DNA of 64,000 nucleotides from positions 181,936 to 245,935 of the forward strand of contig JAHQWK010000002.1 of assembly GCA_029856145.1 (NCBI GenBank), given 5' to 3'. Below, piece by piece: positions 9,054 through 17,845 of the stretch (position 1 is the first letter of the stretch; each line of letters opens with the position of its first letter). The translations under genes and the position numbers were made by a program. This DNA is from Promethearchaeia archaeon (lineage in GTDB: Archaea > Asgardarchaeota > Lokiarchaeia > Sigyniarchaeales > SOKP01). The notes beneath the pieces are model-generated. The model was not told where the DNA came from. It saw nothing but the letters and a program-made list of their open reading frames with translations, and made no database searches.

Positions 9054-9731
9054 TTACGCAAATAGACTTATAATATCGGCGACGTTAATCTCTGTTAGAT
9101 CTTTAATAATTAATTGAGCACCAAGAAGTTCTTCTTTATCATGTGTCGTTGTAAGGGCAATCGAAATCATTCCCGCTCGTTTAGCTGCTTCTATACCAAC
9201 TGGAGCATCTTCAATAACTAAACAATTTTTTGGATTGATGTTTAGGATTTTAGCAGCATTTAGAAACACATCTGGTTCAGGCTTCCCATTCTTAACATCA
9301 GCTGCTGTAATAATAACGTCAAAATAAGCTTTGATTTTTAGCTGAGATAATAATAACTCCACATTTTCAGGTGGCCCACTTGAACCTACAGCCAATTTGA
9401 AGCCCTCTGATTCTAATTCTTTTATAATTCTTAATACCCCCGGCAAAGGTGTTAACTTTTCTCTTACCATTTCCCGATAATATTGCTCTTTAAGACTAGC
9501 CCATTTTTCAACAATAACTTTATCTACTTCTGGACCTAATAATTTTCGAGTAATTGTGGGTGATTGTTGACCAAAGGTTTGTTCAAACATATCTCTTGTA
9601 AAATTTACACCAATTTCTGCTGCCATTTTAACCCAGCTTTCAAAATGAATGGGTCCAGTATCTGCTAGAACTCCATCCATATCGAAAATAACACAATAAT
9701 CACTAAACATAGTTTTAACTATAAAGAACAA
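9054..9731 (-). CDS. HAD phosphatase, beta-phosphoglucomutase-like
   Basis: Haloacid-dehalogenase superfamily hydrolase of 225 residues. The nucleophile motif is FDMDGVLADT (D17, D19). The helical cap, motif II near VGSSGPP, motif III lysine in KNGKPEPDVF and motif IV VIEDAPVGIEAAKRAG are all present, so it should be active. The order and cap match beta-phosphoglucomutase and sugar-phosphatase subfamilies. A shorter start at the second ATG (MFSDYC, seven residues later) is possible. The substrate cannot be read from the sequence. It is transcribed away from the tRNA-Arg gene. Confidence 0.9.
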   Translation of the reverse strand: MFFIVKTMFSDYCVIFDMDGVLADTGPIHFESWVKMAAEIGVNFTRDMFEQTFGQQSPTITRKLLGPEVDKVIVEKWASLKEQYYREMVREKLTPLPGVLRIIKELESEGFKLAVGSSGPPENVELLLSQLKIKAYFDVIITAADVKNGKPEPDVFLNAAKILNINPKNCLVIEDAPVGIEAAKRAGMISIALTTTHDKEELLGAQLIIKDLTEINVADIISLFA

Positions 9732-9790
9732 TTAGATAATTTTTATAGAGAATCATTAATTTTTAAGAATTACAAATAGAAAATTATAAT

Positions 9791-9895
9791 AGTCCGGTAG
9801 TCTAGTATGGATAGGGCGCTGGCTTGCGGAGCCAGATATCGAGGGTTCAAACCTCTTAGCATATAGCAAGGAGGGAATATATCCCCCCCGGGCTA
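9791..9895 (+). tRNA. tRNA-Arg (anticodon GCG) with a T-loop intron
   Basis: The anticodon loop 9824-9830 reads TTGCGGA between CTGGC and GCCAG, giving anticodon GCG at 9826-9828. Acceptor strands 9791-9797 and 9888-9894 pair fully (one G-U), with discriminator A9895 and no CCA. The D-arm 9800-9817 is normal. Removal of 9851-9880 gives a 75-nt tRNA with T-loop TTCAAAT. The T-stem is then GAGGG/CCCCC, with an A50-C64 mismatch. The other strand's HAD genes flank it on both sides. Confidence 0.9.
9851..9880 (+). other. 30-nt archaeal tRNA intron between positions 58 and 59 (T-loop)
   Basis: A bulge-helix-bulge is formed. The central helix is GTTC 9845-9848 with GAAT 9875-9878 (one G-U). The bulges are A9849 A9850^A9851 and A9879 T9880^A9881. 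The inner helix is CCTC 9852-9855 with GAGG 9871-9874, extended by TT/AA with one bulged G. Cutting after the second base of each bulge restores a standard TTCAAAT loop followed by five C. The outer helix is partial because of the A-C mismatch. Confidence 0.85.
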
Positions 9896-9932
9896 CTAAC
9901 TTTTAAATTACTTGGTTAATATTTAATTTAAT

Positions 9933-10703
9933 TTACTCAATAATATCTAAGATTTCTAAAATATTATTGATTTTTCGTAGATTTGATACATTAATTTCCT
10001 TTTCAAAGGGGAATTTATATTTTCTTTCAAGTAAAATTGATTGTATATTGGCTCTTTTGGCACCAATAATATCGGCATATTCATCTCCACACATAATTAC
10101 TGAATTAGCATGATCCTTTAATCCCATCTGTTCGAGAGTGTAGAGAAATATGTTAGGATCTGGTTTTCTTTTTCCATATTTAGCAGATGTCAGAATAAAT
10201 TCAAAAAATTTTGCTAAGTCATGTTTTTTTAACATATTTTCTATAGTCTGGTGATTAGGATGATTGGAAATTAAAGCAACTTTTACATTTTTTTTTGTTA
10301 ATATTTCTAATGTTTCTCTTGTGTTTTCAAAGGGTTCCCACTCATCTTCCTCGCAAGAATGGTAAATATCAGCTAATTTATCATATGTATTCAAATCTAT
10401 ATTATCAATATTATTGATAATGTGTTCTTCTCTAAGCGATTCTAATACATTTTGAAAAATCAACGATGTTGGAAATTCAGTTTTAGTTTTAATGCTTTTT
10501 CTAAAAAAATGTTGTCTACTTTTAGCAAATTTCTTAACAAACGACTCGTTCGATAATTCTTCACTCCAGACTCGCTTTTCTTTCAAAATGTCAATGGATT
10601 TCAACAATCCTTTTTTAAAACATTCATAATATCTTTCAACCGAAGGATTGTCAAAGTAGAATAGGGTAAAGCCAAAATCAAAAATAATTCCTTTAACGGT
10701 CAT
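9933..10703 (-). CDS. HAD superfamily hydrolase
   Basis: 256 residues with the HAD fold. Motif I is IIFDFGFTLFYFD, so the nucleophile Asp (D9) is present but the usual second Asp is Gly, as in a subset of HAD proteins. Motif II is VALISNHPN, motif III is SAKYGKRKPDPNIF and motif IV is VIMCGDEYADIIGAKRAN. The large helical cap between motifs I and II suggests a C1-cap phosphatase or dehalogenase-like enzyme. Loss of the second Asp may slow or change phosphatase chemistry (inference). It lies 37 nt beyond the tRNA-Arg gene on the opposite strand. Confidence 0.87.
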   Translation of the reverse strand: MTVKGIIFDFGFTLFYFDNPSVERYYECFKKGLLKSIDILKEKRVWSEELSNESFVKKFAKSRQHFFRKSIKTKTEFPTSLIFQNVLESLREEHIINNIDNIDLNTYDKLADIYHSCEEDEWEPFENTRETLEILTKKNVKVALISNHPNHQTIENMLKKHDLAKFFEFILTSAKYGKRKPDPNIFLYTLEQMGLKDHANSVIMCGDEYADIIGAKRANIQSILLERKYKFPFEKEINVSNLRKINNILEILDIIE

Positions 10704-10841
10704 ATTGTTAATAATTATAAAAATTGATTCGTAATTTTAATTTATCTAAAATAAAATGTAAGTAAGACAGATTCGTTTCTGTTAAATACTTAATAACAAA
10801 CAAATTATTAATATAGGTATTTAATATAACTGAGAACCAAG

Positions 10842-11375
10842 ATGTCGATCGATAAATGGCTTGATGAAAAGGGTTCAAAAGAAGAAAGAATTAAAAGAGA
10901 GAAAGCGTTTAAACAGCTTACGAAAGAGGAGGTTCAGGAGTTAAAAAAGAAGAAAGTTCGAGATATGGTTAAAAAAGAGGTAGAAAAAACGAGTGAAAAT
11001 ACTGAAAGAGAGAAATTTTTACAACAAGTAATTGAATTTAAAGACTGGTTAAACAAGAGAACTTATCTAAAAGGAGATTTTGAAAAAATTGAAATGTGGA
11101 TAAAAAATTTAAATTCAATAGTAACCTTATCATCCGAGCGGAGGGAAAAATCAGCACTTTATAATGAGAAAAAGAAATTAATTGAAAAATATAAAGAAAT
11201 TCCACCGAAATTCTTAGATGAGAAAATACGAGTTGCTATAAATAAATTAATACATGGTGCAAAAAGAACAAATTCAGATAATTATTATATAAGGAAATTA
11301 AAAAGCACCCTTAAGGAAAAACTAAAAGAAGCGGAATATTACAATATATTAGATAAATTAATTAAGATATTATGA
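10842..11375 (+). CDS. Highly charged helical protein, function unknown
   Basis: 177 residues, very rich in Lys and Glu, almost entirely helical, with likely coiled coil in the first 60 residues (KKKKVRDMVKKEVEKTSENT). No cysteine pairs, membrane segments or signal peptide are visible. An A/T-rich TATA-like stretch (ttaatatag near 10806) lies about 30 nt before the ATG, suggesting a leaderless or short-leader transcript. I do not recognise the family. A nucleic-acid- or ribosome-associated role would fit the composition but is not shown. Confidence 0.7.
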   Translation: MSIDKWLDEKGSKEERIKREKAFKQLTKEEVQELKKKKVRDMVKKEVEKTSENTEREKFLQQVIEFKDWLNKRTYLKGDFEKIEMWIKNLNSIVTLSSERREKSALYNEKKKLIEKYKEIPPKFLDEKIRVAINKLIHGAKRTNSDNYYIRKLKSTLKEKLKEAEYYNILDKLIKIL

Positions 11376-11462
11376 AATTATAAGGAAATTTCAAAATACT
11401 TTTTATTTTATCAAGTTTTATAATTTTTATATTAAAAATCAGACCCCAGATTTCTATATTAA

Positions 11463-12551
11463 ATGTGGCTTATATGTCCTATTGCTGGCGTTGGCAAAAG
11501 ATTACAACCTTTTACGTATTCTAAGCCAAAGGCTTTCTTGAAGATCGCAGGGAAAAGGTTAATCGATCATATTCTTATAAAGTTGAAAAATTCATTTCCA
11601 AAAGGTACTAACATTTGCTTTATTGTTGGTTATAAAAAAAGGCAAATAGCAGAGTATCTTAAAAAAAAACATTCAGATTATTTTAATCTCCATTTTATAG
11701 AACAAAAACCATTAGGATATGAAGCAGATACACCATTTTTTAGTGGGCTTGGAGATGCGATTTTATTAGCCAAAGATCTTGCTTTAAATGACGATTGCTT
11801 TGTATTTTTAAGCGATAGACTTCCTATAGAGGATTATTCACAAATTTTATTACATTTTCATCAGGATATTTGTGATGGAGTAATAAATGTTAAACAAGTA
11901 AAGAATCCTCAGTTTTACGGTGTAATTGAATTGGATGGAACTGGAATTGTTAAAAATATCGTTGAGAAACCAAATAAACCTAAATCAAATTATGCCGTAT
12001 CAGGAGTGTATCTTTTCGGAATGAGTATGACCCCACGATTATTTGAGTCATTAGAGGAACAGAGTAAAATTCCATTAGAAAACGGTCAAGAACATACCAT
12101 TACACCAATTATTCAACAACTAATTGAAGAAGGTTTTAAACTAAAAATCAATGAAATGAAAAAAGATATATTAGATTTTGGACGACCTGAGAGTTTAATA
12201 GCTGGCAATCGTCTATTATTAGAAGAAGTAAAGATTCAGGATCCCACATATGAGAAATTATTTCAATCTGGTAATATAATCGATTCAAAAATCGTTCCTC
12301 CCGTTTATATTGGAGAGAATAGTAAAATTTCTGATTCTGTTATAGGTCCAAATGTATCTATTGGAGATAACGTAGTTTTAGATAAATGTATTTTATCTGA
12401 ATCTGTTATTGGTGATGGAGCTAATTTGAAAAAGATAATATCTTCTGAGAGTATTGTAGGAGATTTTACAATTTTAGAGGATTTAATCAAGAAAAGTATT
12501 ATTATAGGAGATTCTTCTTATATTACTACTTCTAATATGAAATCATTTTGA
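11463..12551 (+). CDS. Sugar-phosphate nucleotidyltransferase with left-handed beta-helix
   Basis: Makes an NDP-sugar from a sugar 1-phosphate and NTP. The N-terminal Rossmann-like domain has PIAGVGKRLQPFTYSKPKAF (the GxGxRLxPxT...KP signature at about residues 6-25). The metal/substrate region includes FLSDRLP and VEKPNKPKSNYAVSG. The C-terminal 90 residues form hexapeptide-type repeats (SVIGPNVSIGDNVVLDKCIL), a left-handed beta-helix as in RmlA-like/GlmU/GDP-mannose enzymes. It is one of three such enzymes in the window. The base and sugar are not decidable from sequence alone. Surface glycan or lipid head-group synthesis is the likely pathway. Confidence 0.88.
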   Translation: MWLICPIAGVGKRLQPFTYSKPKAFLKIAGKRLIDHILIKLKNSFPKGTNICFIVGYKKRQIAEYLKKKHSDYFNLHFIEQKPLGYEADTPFFSGLGDAILLAKDLALNDDCFVFLSDRLPIEDYSQILLHFHQDICDGVINVKQVKNPQFYGVIELDGTGIVKNIVEKPNKPKSNYAVSGVYLFGMSMTPRLFESLEEQSKIPLENGQEHTITPIIQQLIEEGFKLKINEMKKDILDFGRPESLIAGNRLLLEEVKIQDPTYEKLFQSGNIIDSKIVPPVYIGENSKISDSVIGPNVSIGDNVVLDKCILSESVIGDGANLKKIISSESIVGDFTILEDLIKKSIIIGDSSYITTSNMKSF

Positions 12552-12588
12552 ATAAAAAAAAAAGAAAAGACTTCATTAAATTTGAGAC

Positions 12589-14013
12589 CTAATTAAAATT
12601 TGGTCTTTTTTTTTGCCAAGGAGCTATTTCTTCAAAAGCTTGTGAAACTTGTAATACGAGCAAATCATTGAACCTATTCCCAATTATTTGCATTCCCGTC
12701 GGTAATCCTTCATTAGACCAACCACAAGGAATGGATGCTGCTGGATGACCTGTTAAATTAAACGGGAAAGAAAATGGCATCCATGCAGTGGGTGATACAT
12801 TTTTTTCATTGATTTTTGGTGGATACATAATTCCTAATTCAAAAGGAGGAATAGCTATTGTAGGGGTTATTAAAATATCATAATTTTTGAAAAATTTATA
12901 AAATGTCTCATAAATTTTGGTACGTTGACTCATGGCTTTCATTACATCAAGAGCTGAATAACCAATTCCCGCGTCAACCATTCTAACCAATTCAGGATCC
13001 ATTTTTTCTCTCCAATCCTTTAATTTTGGTTTTAAATCAAACGCATAATCCGCTGTATATAATGTGTAAAAAGGTATTTCTGGTTTTCTCATTTTAAAAT
13101 TCACATTTTCAACGCTCCAACCTAATTCTGCAAATTTTTCAGCGGAGTTAGTAACATTTCTCGCAACATCAGGGTCAATTATTTTTGCATAGCCTAAATC
13201 TAAGGAATAGCCAATTTTTAATTTCTCTGGTTTTTTTGAAATATTATCTAGATAGCTAATTTTTTCCTCTGGTAAGCTATATCTATCTCCATCATGAGGT
13301 CCTTTTATAGTATCCAACATCAAAGCTGCGTCTCTTACATATCTAACTATAGGACCTACATGAACATAAGATTCAGCATGAAGCTCTATTCTAGGATATA
13401 CTGGAACTCTCCCTAGACTTGGCTTATGCCCAAAAACACCACAACAACTGGCAGGAATTCTTATTGAACCACCACCATCATTTCCTAAAGTAATTGGGCC
13501 TAAACCTGAAGCTACAGCTGCAGCTCCACCTCCAGTTGATCCACCTGGTATTCTATCTGTATTCCAAGGATTCCGAGATTCACCAAATACAAGATTATGA
13601 GTAACACCGGCATACCCAAATTCGGGTGTATTTGTTTTTCCAAGAAGTACAATTCCTGCTTTTTTTAAACGTTTTACGACGACTTCATCATTCTTAGGAA
13701 CATTGTGTTCATAGATCATACTTCCAAAAGTAGTTCTAATATCTTTAGTCAAAAATAAATCTTTAATAGAAGTTGGAACACCATGTAATAACCCCAGTTT
13801 TTCACCCTTTTTAACAGCTTCATCTGCTTTTTTTGCCATTTCCCTTGCGGTATCGAAGGTAGGAGTGCAGTATGCATTAATTATAGGATTAATTTTTTCG
13901 ATCCTTTCGATTATAACTTCAGTAATTTCTTGTGAAGTTAATTCTTGTCTTAGTATAGCATCTTTCATGTCACAAGCAGACATAAAACAAATATCTTCTT
14001 TATTCATTTTCAT
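12589..14013 (-). CDS. Amidase-signature family amidase
   Basis: A 474-residue amidase-signature enzyme. The Ser-cisSer-Lys triad can be placed as K84 (SIKDLF), S159 (GGSTGGG) and S183 (GGGSIRIPA). The spacing of 75 and 24 residues equals that in GatA, so it should be active. The usual GGSSGGS reads GGSTGGG. It resembles stand-alone amidases and GatA, but there is no gatB or gatC nearby, and archaea usually use GatDE for Gln-tRNA. A catabolic or detoxifying amidase is therefore likelier. The ATG at 14013 or 14007 starts the protein. It converges on the nucleotidyltransferase gene. Confidence 0.9.
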   Translation of the reverse strand: MKMNKEDICFMSACDMKDAILRQELTSQEITEVIIERIEKINPIINAYCTPTFDTAREMAKKADEAVKKGEKLGLLHGVPTSIKDLFLTKDIRTTFGSMIYEHNVPKNDEVVVKRLKKAGIVLLGKTNTPEFGYAGVTHNLVFGESRNPWNTDRIPGGSTGGGAAAVASGLGPITLGNDGGGSIRIPASCCGVFGHKPSLGRVPVYPRIELHAESYVHVGPIVRYVRDAALMLDTIKGPHDGDRYSLPEEKISYLDNISKKPEKLKIGYSLDLGYAKIIDPDVARNVTNSAEKFAELGWSVENVNFKMRKPEIPFYTLYTADYAFDLKPKLKDWREKMDPELVRMVDAGIGYSALDVMKAMSQRTKIYETFYKFFKNYDILITPTIAIPPFELGIMYPPKINEKNVSPTAWMPFSFPFNLTGHPAASIPCGWSNEGLPTGMQIIGNRFNDLLVLQVSQAFEEIAPWQKKRPNFN

Positions 14014-14150
14014 CTTTAATTTAAAAAGTTATTTTAGGATAAATTGGGATTTTAACTAATATAAAAATTACTCTTTAAAATGATAAACATGCTTCAAAAT
14101 CGTAAAAATTTTTAGTTTAAGATAGAAGATAAATACTTATTTTAATTATT

Positions 14151-14558
14151 TTAAAATTTAAAATCAGATTGCCATTTTTTATATCCCATTTGCCATAGTT
14201 TCAATCTTGGTTTGTCTACTTTATTATCTACTTCAATCCCAGGTTTAGGATTACTCATCAATTTACGATATCGAGAATAATATTCATCTGCACTCGGGTT
14301 CCCTTTAATTAAATCTAAAATTGCTTTTTCAGTGAAGTATAAAATTAAATCTGGTTTAACATTAGGGTTGTTTTTTGTGAGTTCTAATTCATTCTCTTTC
14401 TTTTTATATAAAAAGTAATGTAGTTTGAAATCTTCTTCATAAGTAGAATTTTCAGTAATAATATATTCCCAACAAGCATTTACCTTAAGATGCCTCATTA
14501 AATCTAAAGTCACTTGAAAATAAGTTTTTAATTTCTCATACAATTCTTCTTTATCCAT
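14151..14558 (-). CDS. SCP2-like lipid-binding domain protein
   Basis: 135 residues resembling the sterol carrier protein 2 fold, by the segment PDLILYFTEKAILDLIKGNP and the amphipathic layout around it. SCP2 domains bind lipids or acyl-CoA thioesters. It starts 12 nt after the stop of the aldehyde dehydrogenase gene on the same strand, and a second SCP2-like protein lies on the other side of that gene. The three are likely one operon. A role as a carrier for a hydrophobic aldehyde or acyl substrate is inference. The fold call is moderate because SCP2 sequences are poorly conserved. Confidence 0.6.
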   Translation of the reverse strand: MDKEELYEKLKTYFQVTLDLMRHLKVNACWEYIITENSTYEEDFKLHYFLYKKKENELELTKNNPNVKPDLILYFTEKAILDLIKGNPSADEYYSRYRKLMSNPKPGIEVDNKVDKPRLKLWQMGYKKWQSDFKF

Positions 14559-14570
14559 CGCGTACTCTAG

Positions 14571-16064
14571 CTATTTTATTTTCTTTAAATTTAATGGAGT
14601 CCCATCATAGATATATTTTCCATAAACTAATTCTTGAGGGTAATATTTACAACCCGCGGGATAAGCAGAATCTTTAATGCCGCCTAGTGAAACAGTAATG
14701 TCAACCAGCATAGGTCTGGCATTTATGTAAATATTCGCAGCTTCTAATTCATTCTTAAAAATCTCAATATTTTTCAAGTTAGATGTATAAACAACTGCTC
14801 GCATACCATAATTACTCGCATTTGCTAACCTTATTGCATCTTTCATATCGTTAGCTTTAGTAATAGAACGAACTGGTCCAAAAGCCTCTTCTCGCCACAA
14901 AAATGGAGCTTTAGTTAAATCTTCACATAATTCAGGTTTTATTTCTACCAAAGTAGGTTTGTAAAATAACCCATAATCTTCACCCGTATCGACTTTCTCA
15001 CCACCTGTGTAAATTTTAGCGTCGTATTTTTTTGCATCAGCTACCATTACCTCCATCATCATCAAGATTCTCCTACTTCCCAATGGACCAATATCTACAT
15101 CAGGATCGGTGGGATCTCCATATTTTAACTTTTCAATTTCTTTCATAAGACATTCTACATATTCGTCGTATATATCTTTGTGGACTATAATTCGCTTCAT
15201 CGAGAAGCATTGTTGTCCAGAATTAGTATAACTAGCCATTGCATTCCATTTAGCTACTAGTTCTAAATTTACATCATCCATAACTATTCCCGCGTCGTTT
15301 CCCGCACATTCGAAAAAGAATTGTTTAAATGGCTGAGTATACATAGGAACTCCCATTGATTTATCAACAGTTTTCTTCAGGAATCTACCATAACGAACTA
15401 AGATATCTTTTGCTGTATGAGACGCTGTAATCGTCATCAAAGTTTTGATTAAAGGAGATTGGAGAAATTCATCCACTGCCCATTCCCCAGGAGCTATAAC
15501 CAAACCTAAAGCCCCGAGAGCAGGAAGATCCATTTCTTCCATTATAGAATAAGCTTCTAACATAGTTAATGGACAAGCTGTGGATGGTTTAACGATGGCT
15601 CCATTACCAACTAAATAATTGGCGCCCAATTGATAAAGTGGTAGACTTATAGGAGTATTACGAGGAGAAATGCATGCTGCTAAACCATGAGGAATATATC
15701 TTATTCTGGCGAGTTGTTCTCCTTCTATGCTTGTTAAAGGTTTTTCCTCTATAAATTGATAATACCAATCACAGAATTTGAAACCATTAGTTACAATATT
15801 CAATTCCCATTCCGAATATTTGATTGGTAGTCCCCCTTCTGCTACAATCAAGTCTTTTAATTGTTTTTTTTTGAATCGTAATTTACTTGCAAATTTAGAA
15901 AGGAGTTGGGCTCGTTCAAAAAAATCCATTTCATTTAGCAAATGTTGATTTTTATGAATTTTCTTTATTTTTTCTCGAACTGTTTCTGGTGTGTCCGCAG
16001 GAATAGTTCTTATAATTTCACCAGTGTATTTATTTTTTATTTCCAATTCTTGAACTTTTGACAT
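14571..16064 (-). CDS. Aldehyde dehydrogenase
   Basis: NAD(P)-dependent oxidation of an aldehyde to an acid or acyl-CoA. This 497-residue ALDH has the Rossmann lysine in AIVKPS (K159), the general-base Glu in FFECAGNDAGIV (E252, replacing the usual LELGGK) and the catalytic Cys in NSGQQCFSMKR (C286). The ATG at 16064 gives the standard N-terminus. It is flanked within 12 and about 60 nt by SCP2-like genes on the same strand. An NAD-dependent epimerase-like gene lies further upstream. Succinate-semialdehyde or phenylacetaldehyde-type substrates are possible, but the sequence does not decide. Confidence 0.92.
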   Translation of the reverse strand: MSKVQELEIKNKYTGEIIRTIPADTPETVREKIKKIHKNQHLLNEMDFFERAQLLSKFASKLRFKKKQLKDLIVAEGGLPIKYSEWELNIVTNGFKFCDWYYQFIEEKPLTSIEGEQLARIRYIPHGLAACISPRNTPISLPLYQLGANYLVGNGAIVKPSTACPLTMLEAYSIMEEMDLPALGALGLVIAPGEWAVDEFLQSPLIKTLMTITASHTAKDILVRYGRFLKKTVDKSMGVPMYTQPFKQFFFECAGNDAGIVMDDVNLELVAKWNAMASYTNSGQQCFSMKRIIVHKDIYDEYVECLMKEIEKLKYGDPTDPDVDIGPLGSRRILMMMEVMVADAKKYDAKIYTGGEKVDTGEDYGLFYKPTLVEIKPELCEDLTKAPFLWREEAFGPVRSITKANDMKDAIRLANASNYGMRAVVYTSNLKNIEIFKNELEAANIYINARPMLVDITVSLGGIKDSAYPAGCKYYPQELVYGKYIYDGTPLNLKKIK

Positions 16065-16124
16065 ATATTCTAATTACCTTTTTAATCATTAATGTTAATT
16101 TTAAAATCAGCTTTAAAAAAAGTT

Positions 16125-16604
16125 TCATTTACTATCTATATCATCATCATTTTCGAGGATACCTGCAGTTTGAGCAAATTTACCATAACCCATATCAATT
16201 AGGATTTGCGTTCTTTTATGTAAAACAAAATCAATCCATCCTTTTTTCTCGTCTGGATCGTTATAAAAAGATCCTAAAAGTTGAGCATATTCTACCTTCG
16301 TATCTGTTTGTATTAATTTTTCAACTGCATCTATCGAGAGTGCTAATTCCAAATCTGAGTCAACAGCGCTCCCCGGTTTTATTTCAATCCCATTTCCATT
16401 TCGATAGACATTAAAAATATCTACGGGAGAAACCTTATCATAGGCTTCAAGTGAATCGTAAAGGGCAAAATCAAAGTCTGACCCATTAACTAGATCAGAA
16501 AAAATTTCAGGATATTTTGCTAGAAATGTGGTGTATTTTTTTGCAATTTCTGTCTTATATGCTTTTTTATCGATAATTTGACTCGTCATTTCTTCTTCTA
16601 ACAT
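16125..16604 (-). CDS. SCP2-like domain protein
   Basis: 159 residues with an acidic profile and the pattern EIKPGSAVDSDLELALSIDA, resembling the beta-sheet and lipid-tunnel region of SCP2-type domains. It lies about 60 nt upstream of the aldehyde dehydrogenase on the same strand and 18 nt after the epimerase-like gene, so the four genes probably form an operon. No catalytic motif or cysteine pair is visible. The pairing of two different SCP2-like proteins around one dehydrogenase is the best clue: a carrier or subunit of that enzyme. Fold assignment is tentative. The start could also be the second ATG (MTSQI). Confidence 0.55.
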   Translation of the reverse strand: MLEEEMTSQIIDKKAYKTEIAKKYTTFLAKYPEIFSDLVNGSDFDFALYDSLEAYDKVSPVDIFNVYRNGNGIEIKPGSAVDSDLELALSIDAVEKLIQTDTKVEYAQLLGSFYNDPDEKKGWIDFVLHKRTQILIDMGYGKFAQTAGILENDDDIDSK

Positions 16605-16622
16605 TTTTGTATTTAACTCTTC

Positions 16623-17618
16623 TTACTTTTTTCCTTTTTCAATAAAATCTTTATACCATTTTATGGTTTGTTCTAATCCTTCTCTTAAAGGGGTAATTTT
16701 ATATCCCAGTTTTTCAATTGCTTTTTCAGAGGAGTATGACCAATTATGATTTATCATTTTGACGGTTGGTCTATTGATATATGGCATTTTTTTAGTCATC
16801 TTTGTTTTGAATTCACAAAATAATGCATACATTGTTCCAAAACTCATTGGAAAATGGCGTGGGTTTTTCTTATTTCCTGCTATTTCAGCAATTAAATCCA
16901 TCCAATCTCGAAATTTTACGTTAACTCCCCCAAGTATGAAATGTTCGCCTTTTAAGTCGTTTCGATCAATAACACTTACAATTCCATCAATAATATCATT
17001 CACATATACGAAATTTCCGATATTATCTCCTTTTCCAGGGCATCCTAAGAATTTCCTTGCTGTGATGTCTAAAATTGTTTGGCCAAAAATATTAAAATCT
17101 CCAGGCCCATAAACTATTCCTGGATAAAAAATGGTCGCATTAAGACCTTTATTAAGGTATTCTTTAATTAATTTTTTGGCTTGGAATTTTGTTTTTGCAT
17201 AATCAAGATATAACCCATCCTCACTCTCATAAGTTTCATCTACAGGATCAATTGGTGTTGCACCTAAAGCAATAAATGAACTGATATATAAGAATCGAAT
17301 TTTTTTTTCTAATGCAATTTTGGCAATATTTTCGGTGCCTTTTATATTTGTATCTTCAATTATTGTTTTATCTTTTGCCCACATTCTAGTGTATGCTGCG
17401 AGGTGATAAATTATGTCAATATTATTTACAGCTTGATTTAAACTATCAATATCTTGAATATTACCGGTAATATATTCAATATTATTTAAATCTTCAAAAG
17501 GAGTTATATCACTACTCTCTCTTATCAATAGCTTTAAGTTATGTCCTAAACTATTTAGCTTTTTTACCAAAGGAACTCCAATAAAACCCGTACCACCAGT
17601 TATTAATATATTTGCCAT
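16623..17618 (-). CDS. NAD-dependent epimerase/dehydratase (extended SDR)
   Basis: 331 residues of the extended short-chain dehydrogenase fold. The cofactor motif is ILITGGTGFIGVPLVKKL (residues 4-21). The aspartate-type NAD pocket includes YITGNIQDIDSL. The active site is YLDYAKTKFQAKKL (YxxxK) with a Ser in LYISSFIALG upstream. The overall pattern resembles dihydroflavonol reductase, 3-beta-hydroxysteroid dehydrogenase and UDP-sugar epimerases. It starts the probable epimerase/SCP2/ALDH/SCP2 operon, which tilts the guess from sugar epimerase towards oxidation of a hydroxy compound, but both remain open. Confidence 0.88.
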   Translation of the reverse strand: MANILITGGTGFIGVPLVKKLNSLGHNLKLLIRESSDITPFEDLNNIEYITGNIQDIDSLNQAVNNIDIIYHLAAYTRMWAKDKTIIEDTNIKGTENIAKIALEKKIRFLYISSFIALGATPIDPVDETYESEDGLYLDYAKTKFQAKKLIKEYLNKGLNATIFYPGIVYGPGDFNIFGQTILDITARKFLGCPGKGDNIGNFVYVNDIIDGIVSVIDRNDLKGEHFILGGVNVKFRDWMDLIAEIAGNKKNPRHFPMSFGTMYALFCEFKTKMTKKMPYINRPTVKMINHNWSYSSEKAIEKLGYKITPLREGLEQTIKWYKDFIEKGKK

Positions 17619-17845
17619 GACTATAATGTTAATGTAATAAAAAGAAATTTTAAAATAATATAAGGTTACATCGTATTAAAGTTAGATCTTAGAGGTGTAT
17701 AGGTTTTACACCTTTTAATATTAGGAAACCTCGGAATAAATAATAAAGTTTTTTCTTGTCAATTTCAGAAGGCATTTATTAAAGAAATTCAATTAATATA
17801 TCTTAGATCTGCCTAAATTTTAACTAAAAGATTAATGAGAATAGA

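Noticed and set aside
9841..9895. tRNA-Arg intron placed at 64/65, which would give a fully paired T-stem
   Set aside because: No bulge-helix-bulge supports that junction, whereas 58/59 has an exact one and yields the standard TTCAAAT loop.
12589..14013. GatA subunit of a tRNA amidotransferase
   Set aside because: The triad spacing fits GatA, but no gatB or gatC is near and archaea usually use GatDE for Gln-tRNA; a stand-alone amidase is simpler.
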